64,000 nt of DNA. It comes from Anabaena sp. PCC 7108 (GTDB taxonomy: Bacteria > Cyanobacteriota > Cyanobacteriia > Cyanobacteriales > Nostocaceae). Of the stretch, positions 52,374-61,123 are shown piece after piece (the first letter of the stretch is position 1; each line of letters starts with the position of its first letter). Below the pieces are notes generated by a model. The model saw only the letters and a program-made list of their open reading frames with translations, searched no databases and had not been told where the DNA came from. Location: NCBI RefSeq assembly GCF_000332135.1, contig NZ_KB235896.1, positions 3,667,727 to 3,731,726 on the forward strand, in the 5' to 3' direction. Both the position numbers and the translations under genes were made by a program.

Positions 52374-53318
52374 CTAACTAAACCGATTAACCACAGCACT
52401 TACCAAGCTGTGAGTAATCGGTAAACTATCAACCACCATCGCTAGACACAACAGCATCATGTAAGAAATCGAATAAAGAAATAACTCTTTAGCCACAGTT
52501 CGATCCTCTGGATTTTGCAGCAAGCGCCAAGCCTTGTGAACAAATATCCCCCCCAATGTCAAGGCGACAAACGCATAGACAATACCACTGGCGTGTAAAG
52601 GATAAAACAGCAGTACAGTTGCCGTTACGGTAATCACGGTATAGTACCAAATCTGGCGTACCGTGGCTTTATCACCGACTACCACCGGTAACATGGGTAT
52701 TCCCACTTTGGCGTAATCATCACGAATCATCAAAGCCAAAGCCCAGAAATGAGGAGGAGTCCACAAAAACACAATGGCAAAAATCAGCCAAGCTGCCCAG
52801 CTTAAAGTATCTGTTACAGCCGCCCAACCAACTAGGGCTGGAATCGCCCCTGCCGCACCACCAATGACAATATTTTGAGTGCTGTGACGTTTTAGCCAGT
52901 GGGTATAAACTAAAACGTAAAATACAATACCAGAAAATGCTAAAAGTGCGGCTAATAAATTGGCAAAAACTGTGAGTAGGGTAAAAGAAGCCACAGCCAG
53001 GGCGATCGCAAAAATCAACGCATCACGGGGCTGCACCCTACCAGAAGGCATAGGACGATGGCGCGTCCGCTCCATATCATAATCTATATCTCGGTCATAG
53101 ATACAGTTAATAGTCTGAGCGCTGGCAGCAGCCAAAGTACCACCCATCAGGGTTACTAGTAATAGGAAAGGGTCCACTTGTCCCTTAGCAGCAATCCACA
53201 TACTCCCAGCAGTGGTAATTAACAGCAACGGAATAATGCGTGGCTTAGTTAGCTGGTAGTAACTTTGAATTACTTGTAAAAATGTATCGTGGTGGCGAGA
53301 GACATTAGTCTCAATCAT
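52374..53318 (-). CDS. ctaB: protoheme IX farnesyltransferase (heme O synthase)
   Basis: 314-residue UbiA-family membrane enzyme with about nine helices. It attaches a farnesyl group to heme b, giving heme O. The prenyl diphosphate-binding motifs are [23 protein letters not shown] (first Asp-rich loop) and the second loop [12 protein letters not shown]. It is transcribed together with ctaA towards lower coordinates, separated from it by a heptamer array, and divergent from ctaCDE. It supplies heme for the aa3 oxidase encoded next door. Confidence 0.95.
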   Translation of the reverse strand: MIETNVSRHHDTFLQVIQSYYQLTKPRIIPLLLITTAGSMWIAAKGQVDPFLLLVTLMGGTLAAASAQTINCIYDRDIDYDMERTRHRPMPSGRVQPRDALIFAIALAVASFTLLTVFANLLAALLAFSGIVFYVLVYTHWLKRHSTQNIVIGGAAGAIPALVGWAAVTDTLSWAAWLIFAIVFLWTPPHFWALALMIRDDYAKVGIPMLPVVVGDKATVRQIWYYTVITVTATVLLFYPLHASGIVYAFVALTLGGIFVHKAWRLLQNPEDRTVAKELFLYSISYMMLLCLAMVVDSLPITHSLVSAVVNRFS

Positions 53319-53338
53319 GTTAGCTCTACTTCCTTTCT

Positions 53339-53457
53339 CAGTTATCAGTTATCAGTTACCAGTTACCAGTTACCAGTTACCAGTTATCAGTTATCAGTTA
53401 CCAGTTATCAGTTATCAGTTACCAGTTACCAGTTACCAGTTATCAGGTATCAGTTAT
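53339..53457. repeat. 17-unit CAGTTAY heptamer array
   Basis: Seventeen consecutive heptamers CAGTTAC or CAGTTAT, with one CAGGTAT, in the 237-base gap between ctaA and ctaB. Because it lies between two genes of one biosynthetic unit, it separates their translation and may fold or slip. Confidence 0.95.
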
Positions 53458-53555
53458 CAATTTCATCCCTTGGGTATAAATCTCCCTATAAGACTGGTGG
53501 GAGGCTTTCGTGGCGCTTTTTATCTCTCACATAATTACTGATAACTGCGTACTGT

Positions 53556-54482
53556 TTACTGTGTAATGATTCCATTTGTTCTGTCGCGTAGCCCTAAAAC
53601 TGTAAACACCACTAAAGTACCCAGCAAAGTAGCACCTACAGCTTGGTGAGTAACGGTTAGCGGCTCAACTTGTAGATGTAAGCGAAAAGTAGCGACTCCC
53701 AACAGCAGTTGTAAAATCAATAAGCTTCCAGCCATATTTGCTAATCGGCGCAAAGCTGGGTGTAAAGCTGGAGTGCGCCAAGAGATAAATACGATTGCCA
53801 AAGTAGCCAGCGTTGGCGGGATTAAGCCAAAAATATGGCTGTACATGACTCGGCAAAGTTGAGAATCACCAAAGCATTGGTGTAGCGCCCAGCGAGAACC
53901 TACCACAGCACCTAGTAAACTTTGTAGGTATACCAAAACAGAAGCTGCTAAACCCACCCAAGGCAGCTTTCCAACAGTTCCAGTCCCCTGATATGGGCTA
54001 AGTGCCGTACCGATGACTAAGAGAGTAGTGAAAAACAATAGCGCCGTTCCCAAATGGGCGGTAACGATATCAAATCGCAACAATTCGGTGACAGTGAGTC
54101 CACCCAAAACGCCTTGGAAGACGATTAAGAACAGGGCAAATGTAGAAGCCCAAGGTAGCCAGTTGGGTAAAACACGACGATGCCACCAGGATAAACCGGC
54201 AAGTGCGATCGCGCTAAAACCAATCAAAGCTGCGTCCAATCTGTGAAACCACTCCAAGAACACCTGGAGATTCATTTGCTTGGCTGGCACCAATTCCCCA
54301 TAGCACAAAGGCCAATCAGGGCAAGCAAGTCCAGCATTCATCACGCGGGTGGCACTGCCTATCGCCATCAAAATCAAGGTGGCTATGCAAATTTTCCACA
54401 CCAAGCGACGAATTACTTCCTTGGGGCTATTGTGTTGGGCTGCCGCTTCATTTTGTTGTTGTAGGACAAATTCGTTCATCAA
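53556..54482 (-). CDS. ctaA: heme A synthase (COX15/CtaA family)
   Basis: 308-residue membrane protein with eight helices in two homologous halves. It oxidises the C8 methyl of heme O to a formyl group, giving heme A. Conserved are the GSATRVMNAGLACPDWPLCYGELVP entry (read in parts), the heme-ligand histidines in EWFHRLDAA, VTAHLGTALL, MYSHIFG and VTHQAVGATLLG, and the loop with paired cysteines (HQCFGDSQLCR). It is encoded next to ctaB and divergent from the oxidase subunits. Confidence 0.95.
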   Translation of the reverse strand: MMNEFVLQQQNEAAAQHNSPKEVIRRLVWKICIATLILMAIGSATRVMNAGLACPDWPLCYGELVPAKQMNLQVFLEWFHRLDAALIGFSAIALAGLSWWHRRVLPNWLPWASTFALFLIVFQGVLGGLTVTELLRFDIVTAHLGTALLFFTTLLVIGTALSPYQGTGTVGKLPWVGLAASVLVYLQSLLGAVVGSRWALHQCFGDSQLCRVMYSHIFGLIPPTLATLAIVFISWRTPALHPALRRLANMAGSLLILQLLLGVATFRLHLQVEPLTVTHQAVGATLLGTLVVFTVLGLRDRTNGIITQ

Positions 54483-54887
54483 CGATACCTTCCGCCCGCT
54501 TGAGGTAGATATTCTTAAAATTATCTATTTGATCAGAAAAGACCTATCTACACCCTAACCTATGAGCTAGGGTTTAAAGATTGGCTTTCACTTATACTTT
54601 GAATCACTTCAGGTACTTTTAGCTGTAAGATTTAGGTATTTTTTAAGATATGAATTAGTGATGAGTGGCAATTAATTAAAATTTCCTAAAGTTTTCCTTA
54701 AATTTTGCTAGTAATTGTCATTTTTTTGGAGGGTTATAGCACATAAATCGGTTTTACTCAAGATTGATTAACTAATCAAAAAAATTAATAAAGATTTCAG
54801 ATATTCAGAGTCCATATCCTATAGGCTGCACTACCTTAGTAAGTGAGTGACTTTGAGATAACGTCGTAAATTCCATTTAAGTAAGCC
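54483..54887. promoter_or_regulatory. divergent control region of ctaAB and ctaCDE
   Basis: 405 bases between ctaA and ctaC. It must contain promoters for both oxidase assembly and structural genes. ACCCTA (54551) and TAGGGT (54568) form a small inverted repeat. No perfect NtcA-type GTA-N8-TAC site was noticed by eye. Confidence 0.45.
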
Positions 54888-55976
54888 GTGAAAATTCCAA
54901 GTTCCATCTGGACATTACTAATTGGCATTGTGCTAACCCTAGCCAGCCTTTGGTACGGTCAAAATCACGGTCTGTTACCTACAGCCGCATCTGATGAAGC
55001 CGTCTTAGTAGATGGTCTATTCAACACGATGATGATCGTTTCTACAGGTATATTTTTAATAGTCGAAAGTGTTTTAATTTACGCTGCATTTAAATACCGT
55101 CGCCGTGCAGGTGACAATGAAGATGGTCCACCCATCGAGGGTAATGTACCTTTAGAAATACTCTGGACGGCGATCCCAGCAATTATCGTTATTGGGATTT
55201 CTGTTTACAGCTTTGATGTCTACAACGAAATCGGTGGATTTGATCCTCATGCAGTCCATGCAGCCCCGGAAACACCGATGATGCAACAATCAATGTCAAT
55301 GCCAGGAACTGCTATTGCTGCCACATTAAGCGATACACCGACCAGCACAGAACCAAATCTGAACCAAGAAAAATCTGATCAGGCCATGGAAGACCCGGCC
55401 ACAGCAGCAGTCCGCAATCCTGAAATTCCTCAAATTCGCAATGCTCCCGGCGTAGGTAGCGTAGCTCCGACTTTGGGTACAAGTCGTGAAAAAGCTGGAC
55501 AACCACCACAATTAGTTATTAACGTCTCTGCACTCCAGTATGCTTGGATTTTTACCTACCCAGATACGGGCGTGACCACTGGTGAACTCCATGTACCAGT
55601 CGGTCAACAAGTGGAAATGAACATGACAGCTAACGATGTTATCCATGCCTTCTGGGTTCCAGAATTCCGCCTTAAACAAGATGTGATCCCCGGTAGACAA
55701 AGTGAGATTCGCTTCACACCCAATAAGGTGGGTGAGTACGCCTTAATTTGTGCTGAACTTTGTGGCCCCTACCACGGAGCGATGAGAACCCAAGTAGTGG
55801 TAGAGTCCCAAGAGGCTTATGACACTTGGATGCAAGAACAGCTAGTTGCTAGTAAAGATACCCTGAATCAAGCCGTTGCCGTCTACCCGATAGATGTATC
55901 CCCAGATGAATTTCTTGCCCCCTACACTAAGGACATGGGAATTCACTCAGAAATGCTCCATCAAGTTCACCATTAA
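54888..55976 (+). CDS. ctaC: cytochrome c oxidase subunit II (aa3 type)
   Basis: 362 residues, GTG start. Two transmembrane helices (about residues 7-24 and 48-66, then 86-104) precede a periplasmic/lumenal cupredoxin domain. The CuA site is CAELCGPYHGAM near residue 288, with the upstream His in VIHAFWVPEF; the aromatic electron-entry patch appears as YAWIFTYP. Between the helices and the cupredoxin fold lies a low-complexity insert of about 75 residues rich in Met, Ser, Thr, Pro and Asn. It accepts electrons from cytochrome c6 or plastocyanin. First gene of ctaCDE. Confidence 0.96.
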   Translation: MKIPSSIWTLLIGIVLTLASLWYGQNHGLLPTAASDEAVLVDGLFNTMMIVSTGIFLIVESVLIYAAFKYRRRAGDNEDGPPIEGNVPLEILWTAIPAIIVIGISVYSFDVYNEIGGFDPHAVHAAPETPMMQQSMSMPGTAIAATLSDTPTSTEPNLNQEKSDQAMEDPATAAVRNPEIPQIRNAPGVGSVAPTLGTSREKAGQPPQLVINVSALQYAWIFTYPDTGVTTGELHVPVGQQVEMNMTANDVIHAFWVPEFRLKQDVIPGRQSEIRFTPNKVGEYALICAELCGPYHGAMRTQVVVESQEAYDTWMQEQLVASKDTLNQAVAVYPIDVSPDEFLAPYTKDMGIHSEMLHQVHH

Positions 55977-56036
55977 TCAATGGTTAGATAGTCGCAGATC
56001 ACGGCTAATGAATAATCATTAATGACTAATAACTAA

Positions 56037-57734
56037 TTGACTATGACTCAACTACAGTTGCAAGAAACTGCCAAAATCCCTGATATTGAAGAATTAGGGG
56101 AAAGACATTGGCGAGACTTTTTTGGTTTTAGTACCGACCATAAGGTGATTGGCATTCAATACCTAGTCACTTCCTTTGTTTTTTACTGCATTGGCGGTGT
56201 GATGGCTGACTTGGTGCGGACAGAACTCCGTACGCCAGAGGTAGATTTTGTCACGCCAGAAGTCTATAACAGTCTGTTTACACTCCACGCCACGATCATG
56301 ATTTTTCTGTGGATTGTACCAGCAGGAGCGGGTTTTGCTAACTATCTCATTCCCTTGATGATTGGGGCTAGGGATATGGCTTTTCCACGCTTAAATGCGG
56401 TAGCTTTTTGGATGATTCCCCCTGCGGGTATACTACTGATCGCTAGTTTGGCGGTGGGTGATGCACCAGATGCTGGTTGGACTTCCTACCCTCCTTTAAG
56501 CTTGGTAACAGGTCAAGTGGGTGAAGCGATTTGGATTGTCAGTGTCCTGCTGTTGGGTACATCTTCAATTTTGGGGGCGATTAACTTTCTCGTCACCATC
56601 CTGAAAATGCGTGTTCCCAGCATGGGAATCCATCAAATGCCCTTGTTTTGCTGGTCAATGTTAGCAACTTCGGCGCTGGTATTGATATCTACACCAGTTT
56701 TAGCTGGGGCGCTAATTCTGCTTTCCTTTGACTTATTAGCAGGAACAACATTTTTTAACCCGACTGGTGGTGGTGATCCTGTGGTTTACCAGCATATGTT
56801 CTGGTTTTACTCTCACCCAGCGGTTTACATTATGATTTTGCCGTTTTTTGGGGCAATTTCCGAAATTCTGCCAGTTCATGCCCGTAAGCCGATTTTTGGT
56901 TATAAAGCGATCGCTTATTCGTCTCTAGCTATCAGCTTTTTGGGGTTAATCGTCTGGGCGCACCACATGTTTACCAGCGGTATCCCTGGTTGGTTGCGGA
57001 TGTTCTTTATGATCACAACCATGATCATCGCTGTTCCCACCGGCATTAAAATTTTCGGTTGGTTAGCAACTATCTGGGGTGGCAAAATTAACCTCAATAG
57101 TGCCATGATTTTTGCCATGGGTTTCTTGGGAACCTTTGTGATTGGTGGGATTAGTGGGGTGATGTTGGCATCAGTACCTTTTGATATTCACGTTCACGAT
57201 ACCTATTTTGTTGTCGCCCACTTACACTATGTCCTTTTTGGTGGTAGCGTACTCGGAATTTTTGCAGCGATTTACCATTGGTTCCCGAAAATGACGGGAC
57301 GAATGATGAACGAATTTTGGGGTAAGGTTCACGCGATTTTGACCATTGTTGGTCTCAATATGACTTTTTTACCCATGCACAAACTGGGGATGATGGGTAT
57401 GAATCGCCGCATTGCCCAATATGACCCCAAATTCACTTCTTTGAATGAAATCTGTACTTACGGGTCTTATATCTTAGCGATTTCGACTTTACCATTTATT
57501 ATCAATGCGATTTGGAGTTGGTTGTACGGACCAAAAGCTGGTAATAATCCTTGGAGAGGACTCACCCTAGAATGGATGACAACTTCACCACCAGCAATTG
57601 AGAATTTTGAAAAACTACCGGTTTTGGCTACAGGCCCCTATGATTACGGCGTGAAAGAGAAAAAAGTTGATGTCAATCAAGTATTAAGCGCCAAACCTGA
57701 CGAACCATATCCAACTATTGAGTCTGGTGTGTAA
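56037..57734 (+). CDS. ctaD: cytochrome c oxidase subunit I
   Basis: 565-residue heme-copper oxidase core with 12 helices. It carries the low-spin heme His in LFTLHATIMIF, the CuB His with the cross-linked Tyr in FWFYSHPAVYIMILP, the two CuB His in VWAHHMFTSG, and the HDTYFVVAHLHYVL pair binding high-spin and low-spin heme. It reduces O2 to water and pumps protons in thylakoid or cytoplasmic membrane. The length is normal; its stop codon is followed by AATTCGT heptamers. Confidence 0.97.
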   Translation: MTMTQLQLQETAKIPDIEELGERHWRDFFGFSTDHKVIGIQYLVTSFVFYCIGGVMADLVRTELRTPEVDFVTPEVYNSLFTLHATIMIFLWIVPAGAGFANYLIPLMIGARDMAFPRLNAVAFWMIPPAGILLIASLAVGDAPDAGWTSYPPLSLVTGQVGEAIWIVSVLLLGTSSILGAINFLVTILKMRVPSMGIHQMPLFCWSMLATSALVLISTPVLAGALILLSFDLLAGTTFFNPTGGGDPVVYQHMFWFYSHPAVYIMILPFFGAISEILPVHARKPIFGYKAIAYSSLAISFLGLIVWAHHMFTSGIPGWLRMFFMITTMIIAVPTGIKIFGWLATIWGGKINLNSAMIFAMGFLGTFVIGGISGVMLASVPFDIHVHDTYFVVAHLHYVLFGGSVLGIFAAIYHWFPKMTGRMMNEFWGKVHAILTIVGLNMTFLPMHKLGMMGMNRRIAQYDPKFTSLNEICTYGSYILAISTLPFIINAIWSWLYGPKAGNNPWRGLTLEWMTTSPPAIENFEKLPVLATGPYDYGVKEKKVDVNQVLSAKPDEPYPTIESGV

Positions 57735-57767
57735 TTCGTAATTCGTAATTCGTAATTCGTAATTCGT
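57733..57767. repeat. five AATTCGT heptamers at the ctaD stop
   Basis: The TAA of ctaD is immediately joined to five AATTCGT units, followed by ATGAATT units (57783-57803) that run to the start of ctaE. The same heptamer is present at 40858-40906. Confidence 0.92.
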
Positions 57768-57847
57768 AATTGAAAGAAAATTATGAATTATGAATTATGA
57801 ATTCTGAATTATCAATTATTAATAACCCATTACCTATTGAGAAATTC

Positions 57848-58468
57848 ATGCAAAGTCAAATAATTGACCCAGCGAAAATTGAACAGAATCATCACCACGC
57901 AACCGCAGATTCTCATCACGAAGCACATCCAGACCATCGTCTGTTTGGTCTAGTTATGTTTCTAATTGCGGAAGGGATGATTTTTATGGGTATGTTCGGA
58001 GCTTATTTAGCTTTCCGCGCTACCCTACCTGTCTGGCCTCCCGCCGGTACACCAGAGTTAGAACTGCTGTTACCTGGTGTAAACACAATGATTTTGATTT
58101 CTAGTAGTTTTGTCATGCACAATGCTGATACTGCAATCAAAAAAAATGATAGCAAGGGAATGCGTACCTGGTTGGCAATTACTGCGGCTATGGGTGCAAT
58201 TTTCTTGGTGGGACAGGTTTATGAATATACCCATCTGGAATTTGGTTTAACTACCAATTTGTTTGCAAGTACGTTTTATGTTTTAACTGGCTTTCACGGT
58301 TTACACGTGACTGTAGGAGTTTTAGCGATTTTGGCTGTTTTGTGGCGATCGCGTACTCCCGGTCATTACAGCAATGAAAAGCACTTCGGTATTGAAGCCG
58401 CTGAACTGTACTGGCACTTTGTAGACGTAATTTGGATTATTTTGTTCGGATTACTCTATCTACTGTAG
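57848..58468 (+). CDS. ctaE: cytochrome c oxidase subunit III
   Basis: 206 residues from ATG at 57848; an in-frame ATG at 57797 would add 17 residues encoded by repeat-like DNA and is disfavoured. Five transmembrane helices. The N-terminus is His-rich (NHHHATADSHHEAHPDHR). Family motifs are FLIAEGMIFMGMFGAYLAFR, the glutamate in GQVYEYTHLEF, TGFHGLHVTVG and ELYWHFVDVIWIILF. It completes the aa3 oxidase core with CtaC and CtaD. A clear terminator follows. Confidence 0.95.
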   Translation: MQSQIIDPAKIEQNHHHATADSHHEAHPDHRLFGLVMFLIAEGMIFMGMFGAYLAFRATLPVWPPAGTPELELLLPGVNTMILISSSFVMHNADTAIKKNDSKGMRTWLAITAAMGAIFLVGQVYEYTHLEFGLTTNLFASTFYVLTGFHGLHVTVGVLAILAVLWRSRTPGHYSNEKHFGIEAAELYWHFVDVIWIILFGLLYLL

Positions 58469-58510
58469 GTATTAATTATTTAGTTGTTCACTCCACTTGA
58501 ATAACTCATA

Positions 58511-58533
58511 AACCTCCATTTGGGGGTTTTTTT
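58511..58533 (+). terminator. intrinsic terminator of ctaCDE
   Basis: AACCTCC (58511-58517) pairs with GGGGGTT (58522-58528, one G-T pair) over a four-base loop, then a T run to 58533. It lies 43 bases after ctaE and just before the convergent toxin gene. Confidence 0.9.
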
Positions 58534-58540
58534 ATTGCCA

Positions 58541-58870
58541 TTAAAATTGAGGTTTAATAAAAGCATTCCATACAGTTTTCAATTGGTTGGCATCTAATTC
58601 AGAAATTAGTCCGATTTTCGCTATTAATAAACTCTTTTCTAAGCAATCCAGCCTAGATAAACGTACAATTGAGGGAACACGCAGACCTGCAATTGACCAA
58701 TCGTTTAAAAATACATCTGTTTGTGAGCGTGGTTGTGCTGAAGTAACTACAGCGGCTACAACATCATCACCATCTAACCAAAGTACAAGGATGGGGCGTT
58801 TTTTATAACTTGCACCACTTGTAAAGAGAATATCAGCTACCCAGAATTCACCCGGTTGTATAGTCGTCAT
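58541..58870 (-). CDS. PemK/MazF-type toxin
   Basis: 109 residues from ATG at 58870, which has AAGGA four bases upstream; ATG at 58882 would add four residues. Family features are the start PGEFWVADILF, KRPILVLW, VVAAVVTSA, VPSIVRLSRLDCLEKSLLIAKIG in sections, and a C-terminal helix. Such toxins are mRNA-cleaving endoribonucleases. The start lies inside the upstream antitoxin gene (overlap of 23 bases), the usual coupled order antitoxin-toxin. The family assignment is good; activity is not proven. Confidence 0.82.
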   Translation of the reverse strand: MTTIQPGEFWVADILFTSGASYKKRPILVLWLDGDDVVAAVVTSAQPRSQTDVFLNDWSIAGLRVPSIVRLSRLDCLEKSLLIAKIGLISELDANQLKTVWNAFIKPQF

Positions 58871-59069
58871 AGAGTCCTTCATCTTCTGAGGTGTAGCCTT
58901 TTAAAAATGCGTCATGACTGCGGGTAACTGGAGAAGAATTTGGTTTTGGTTGGATAGTAATTATCCAATTTCCTGCTCCTATATTGTTCGTTAAAGATTC
59001 AGGTAGAGTCAATTTTTCTCCAGGGTTAAGTTCAATTTCATAAGTTATATTAACTACTTGAGTTTTCAT
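58848..59069 (-). CDS. putative antitoxin partner of the PemK-like toxin
   Basis: 73 residues. The N-terminal half (VVNITYEIELNPGEKLTLPESLTN) looks like a small beta-type DNA-binding or dimerisation domain. The tail SHDAFLKGYTSEDEGLYDDY is acidic and resembles tails of cyanobacterial antitoxins that wrap their toxin. It overlaps the toxin gene by 23 bases and comes first in the transcript. The assignment is mostly from position and tail composition. Confidence 0.7.
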   Translation of the reverse strand: MKTQVVNITYEIELNPGEKLTLPESLTNNIGAGNWIITIQPKPNSSPVTRSHDAFLKGYTSEDEGLYDDYTTG

Positions 59070-59089
59070 GGTTTTTGGGATAATTTGAG

Positions 59090-60046
59090 TTAATAGGTGC
59101 GATACTCTATCTTAAATTTATTGTAATCCACGCAATTATAGAAACCACCAAGCTGTGTCAAACGAGTTTTATGCCACTGCCATCCATCACTCTTGACATC
59201 TCTATAACCACATTCGATTCCAATACGTAAACTGTACCAGAGAACATCTCCAAGTTCTGGTGCTAAATCAGTCACAATCAACCAAGGATCTTGATAACCT
59301 TCATCCCAACGTGCAAATAAAGTACAATTCAAAGGATGTGTTTTAAAACAAGTAACAACTCCTGACCAACTCATTCCAGTTTGAGTTACTACTGTGTCGA
59401 GAAACCGCCATTCCTTCTCACCTCTAATTTGAAATGTTCCTTGATGATTAATTCTTAAAAAAGGATGCCAATTCAAAGCACAAATATCGGAGAACAACCA
59501 ATCGGCATAAAGACCTCTATCTGCTAAGACAATTACCTGCCAGTCAGGAGGAATGGCATCTTTTAAGGATTGAAAGAGCTTGTGCCAATGAGGTTTCCAA
59601 GAGCCTTTTTCTGTACCTTTGACAATTTTCCAAGCCACGGGAATAGCACAATTTTGATAAAGAACGTGAAGAGAAAGAACTGTAAAATTCTGACCGATAT
59701 TGGTAGTATCTATCCCTAGTGGCAGCCATTTTTCGTCACTATGCCACATACTCAAAATCCATTTGAGTAAAGGCGCAAAGCATTCATTGACATCTAACTC
59801 ACTTCGTTTTTCCCCTTTTTTGCTATTGGCATCTTGATACCATTCTTTTAATCTTTGTCTGACTGTATTACTTTTTTCTTGATTTAGTCTACTAATAAAT
59901 TGTGATACTCTTGTTATACTACTTGAACCTGTCATCACCATTCCAAAACTCCAAGTTGCCAAACCTGTCACTTCCGGTAAGGACAGATGCGGCAGATGAT
60001 AACTAACAATTCTTGCCCATTCTTTGAGATGTTCATTCTTCAACAT
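59090..60046 (-). pseudogene. IS4-type DDE transposase, 3'-truncated
   Basis: About 318 residues from ATG at 60046 (a TTG at 60079 would overlap the upstream gene). The DDE triad is visible: D in LGIDTTNIG, D in VLADRGLYADWLF, and E in GIECGYRDVKSDGWQWHKTRL. After that block normal family members run on with a helical LxLAVATLWL-type tail; here the frame turns into unrelated residues (YNCVDYNKFKIEYRTY) and stops. No terminal inverted repeats could be recognised. An inverted repeat ATTGTTCT/AGAACAAT (60045-60073) covers the start codon. Probably inactive. Confidence 0.8.
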
Positions 60047-60075
60047 TGTTCTACATTTCCCATTGAGAACAATAC

Positions 60076-60399
60076 TCAATTGTTACCCATTAACCAACTT
60101 TCTGGATGATTAATCATTTTTACTAATCCACTTAAAACTTGATTGTATGTACTATATAAATCTCTTCCTTCCTCTACGGAAATATATTGACATTTCACTG
60201 CAAATTTTAGCCACACTTGGGTTTCTGCTGCTTCCGATTCACAATCATTTAATTTAGCTATAAATGAGGCTTGATACCTTCTTTTTCTCCATGCCTCTGC
60301 AAAATTCGCACATACTGAACGAGAAGAACGGCGTATTTGGTCAGTCAGAGAATATCTTTCTTCTACAGGAAACTGTTTTGATAATTCAAAAATTGTCAT
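60076..60399 (-). pseudogene. four-helix bundle (23S rRNA IVP-like) protein lacking a normal start
   Basis: The frame from ATG at 60399 encodes 107 residues of the four-helix bundle family (TIGR02436 type): FPVEERYSLTDQIRRSSRSVCANFAEAWRKRRY and LNDCESEAAETQVWL, each in order. Upstream in the same frame, 60400-60453 still encodes the expected family N-terminus RIKTHEDLVIYQKAFNAA. No ATG, GTG or TTG occurs there before the TAG at 60478-60480; only an ATT at 60448. The gene has lost its start or uses a rare one. Function of the family is unknown. Confidence 0.75.
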
Positions 60400-60656
60400 C
60401 GCTGCATTAAACGCTTTTTGATAGATAACTAAATCTTCATGGGTTTTAATTCTTCCTTGTCCACTTTCCTTCCTTGTCTACCTTGTCTTTCTCCATTATA
60501 AATCTCTATGTAAAAAACCTACCCCTGTGAGGGGGGTTGGGGGTGGGGTGCTTGTACCTCATAACACCGGGAAGTGCTGTAAGCCACATTTGCGGAAATA
60601 TGTTGATTAATTTTGAATTTCTATAGTGTAAAAATATTTAAGCCTGAATTAAAATT

Positions 60657-61118
60657 ATGTCTTTGCCACAGTATAAAAAAGGCGGATATCTAGCCGCAGC
60701 TATAGGTAGTTTAATAGGTACTTTCCTACTGATGTATCCAGGTTATTTTTTAGGTGTGGGTTATGTGAAAATATTTATGCCCAATGCCACTCTAGACGGA
60801 TTTATACCCCCTTTTCTCAGTTTTATTTTTGGCTGGTGGGTTGGACAAGTATTGGGATGTTGGCTGTCCTTGAGATTGCTACACTATCACAGGGCAGCAA
60901 GAACAGCTAGATTATTAGCGATGCTTACTCCTGTTGGCATTTTCTTTTGGGTGCTATTTCATATCTTCTTGAGCAACTGGATGGGGCGTAATTGGAATCA
61001 ATTAGATTTATTAGCACAGTTAATGCATATAATTATGCCAATAACTGTCTGTTTTACCGTCATTACTTTAGGTTGTTATGCCAGGTTTTTAGCACAACAA
61101 AATACTTTTGAGATGTAG
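60657..61118 (+). CDS. four-helix integral membrane protein of unknown function
   Basis: 153 residues with about four transmembrane helices (approximately 11-33, 49-72, 83-105 and 118-143). Several Gly and Pro residues (GSLIGTFLLMYPGYFLG, FIFGWWVGQVLGCWLSLRLL) suggest tight packing. No catalytic or transport signature is recognised. It ends five bases before the convergent WD40 gene. Confidence 0.75.
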   Translation: MSLPQYKKGGYLAAAIGSLIGTFLLMYPGYFLGVGYVKIFMPNATLDGFIPPFLSFIFGWWVGQVLGCWLSLRLLHYHRAARTARLLAMLTPVGIFFWVLFHIFLSNWMGRNWNQLDLLAQLMHIIMPITVCFTVITLGCYARFLAQQNTFEM

Positions 61119-61123
61119 TAAAA

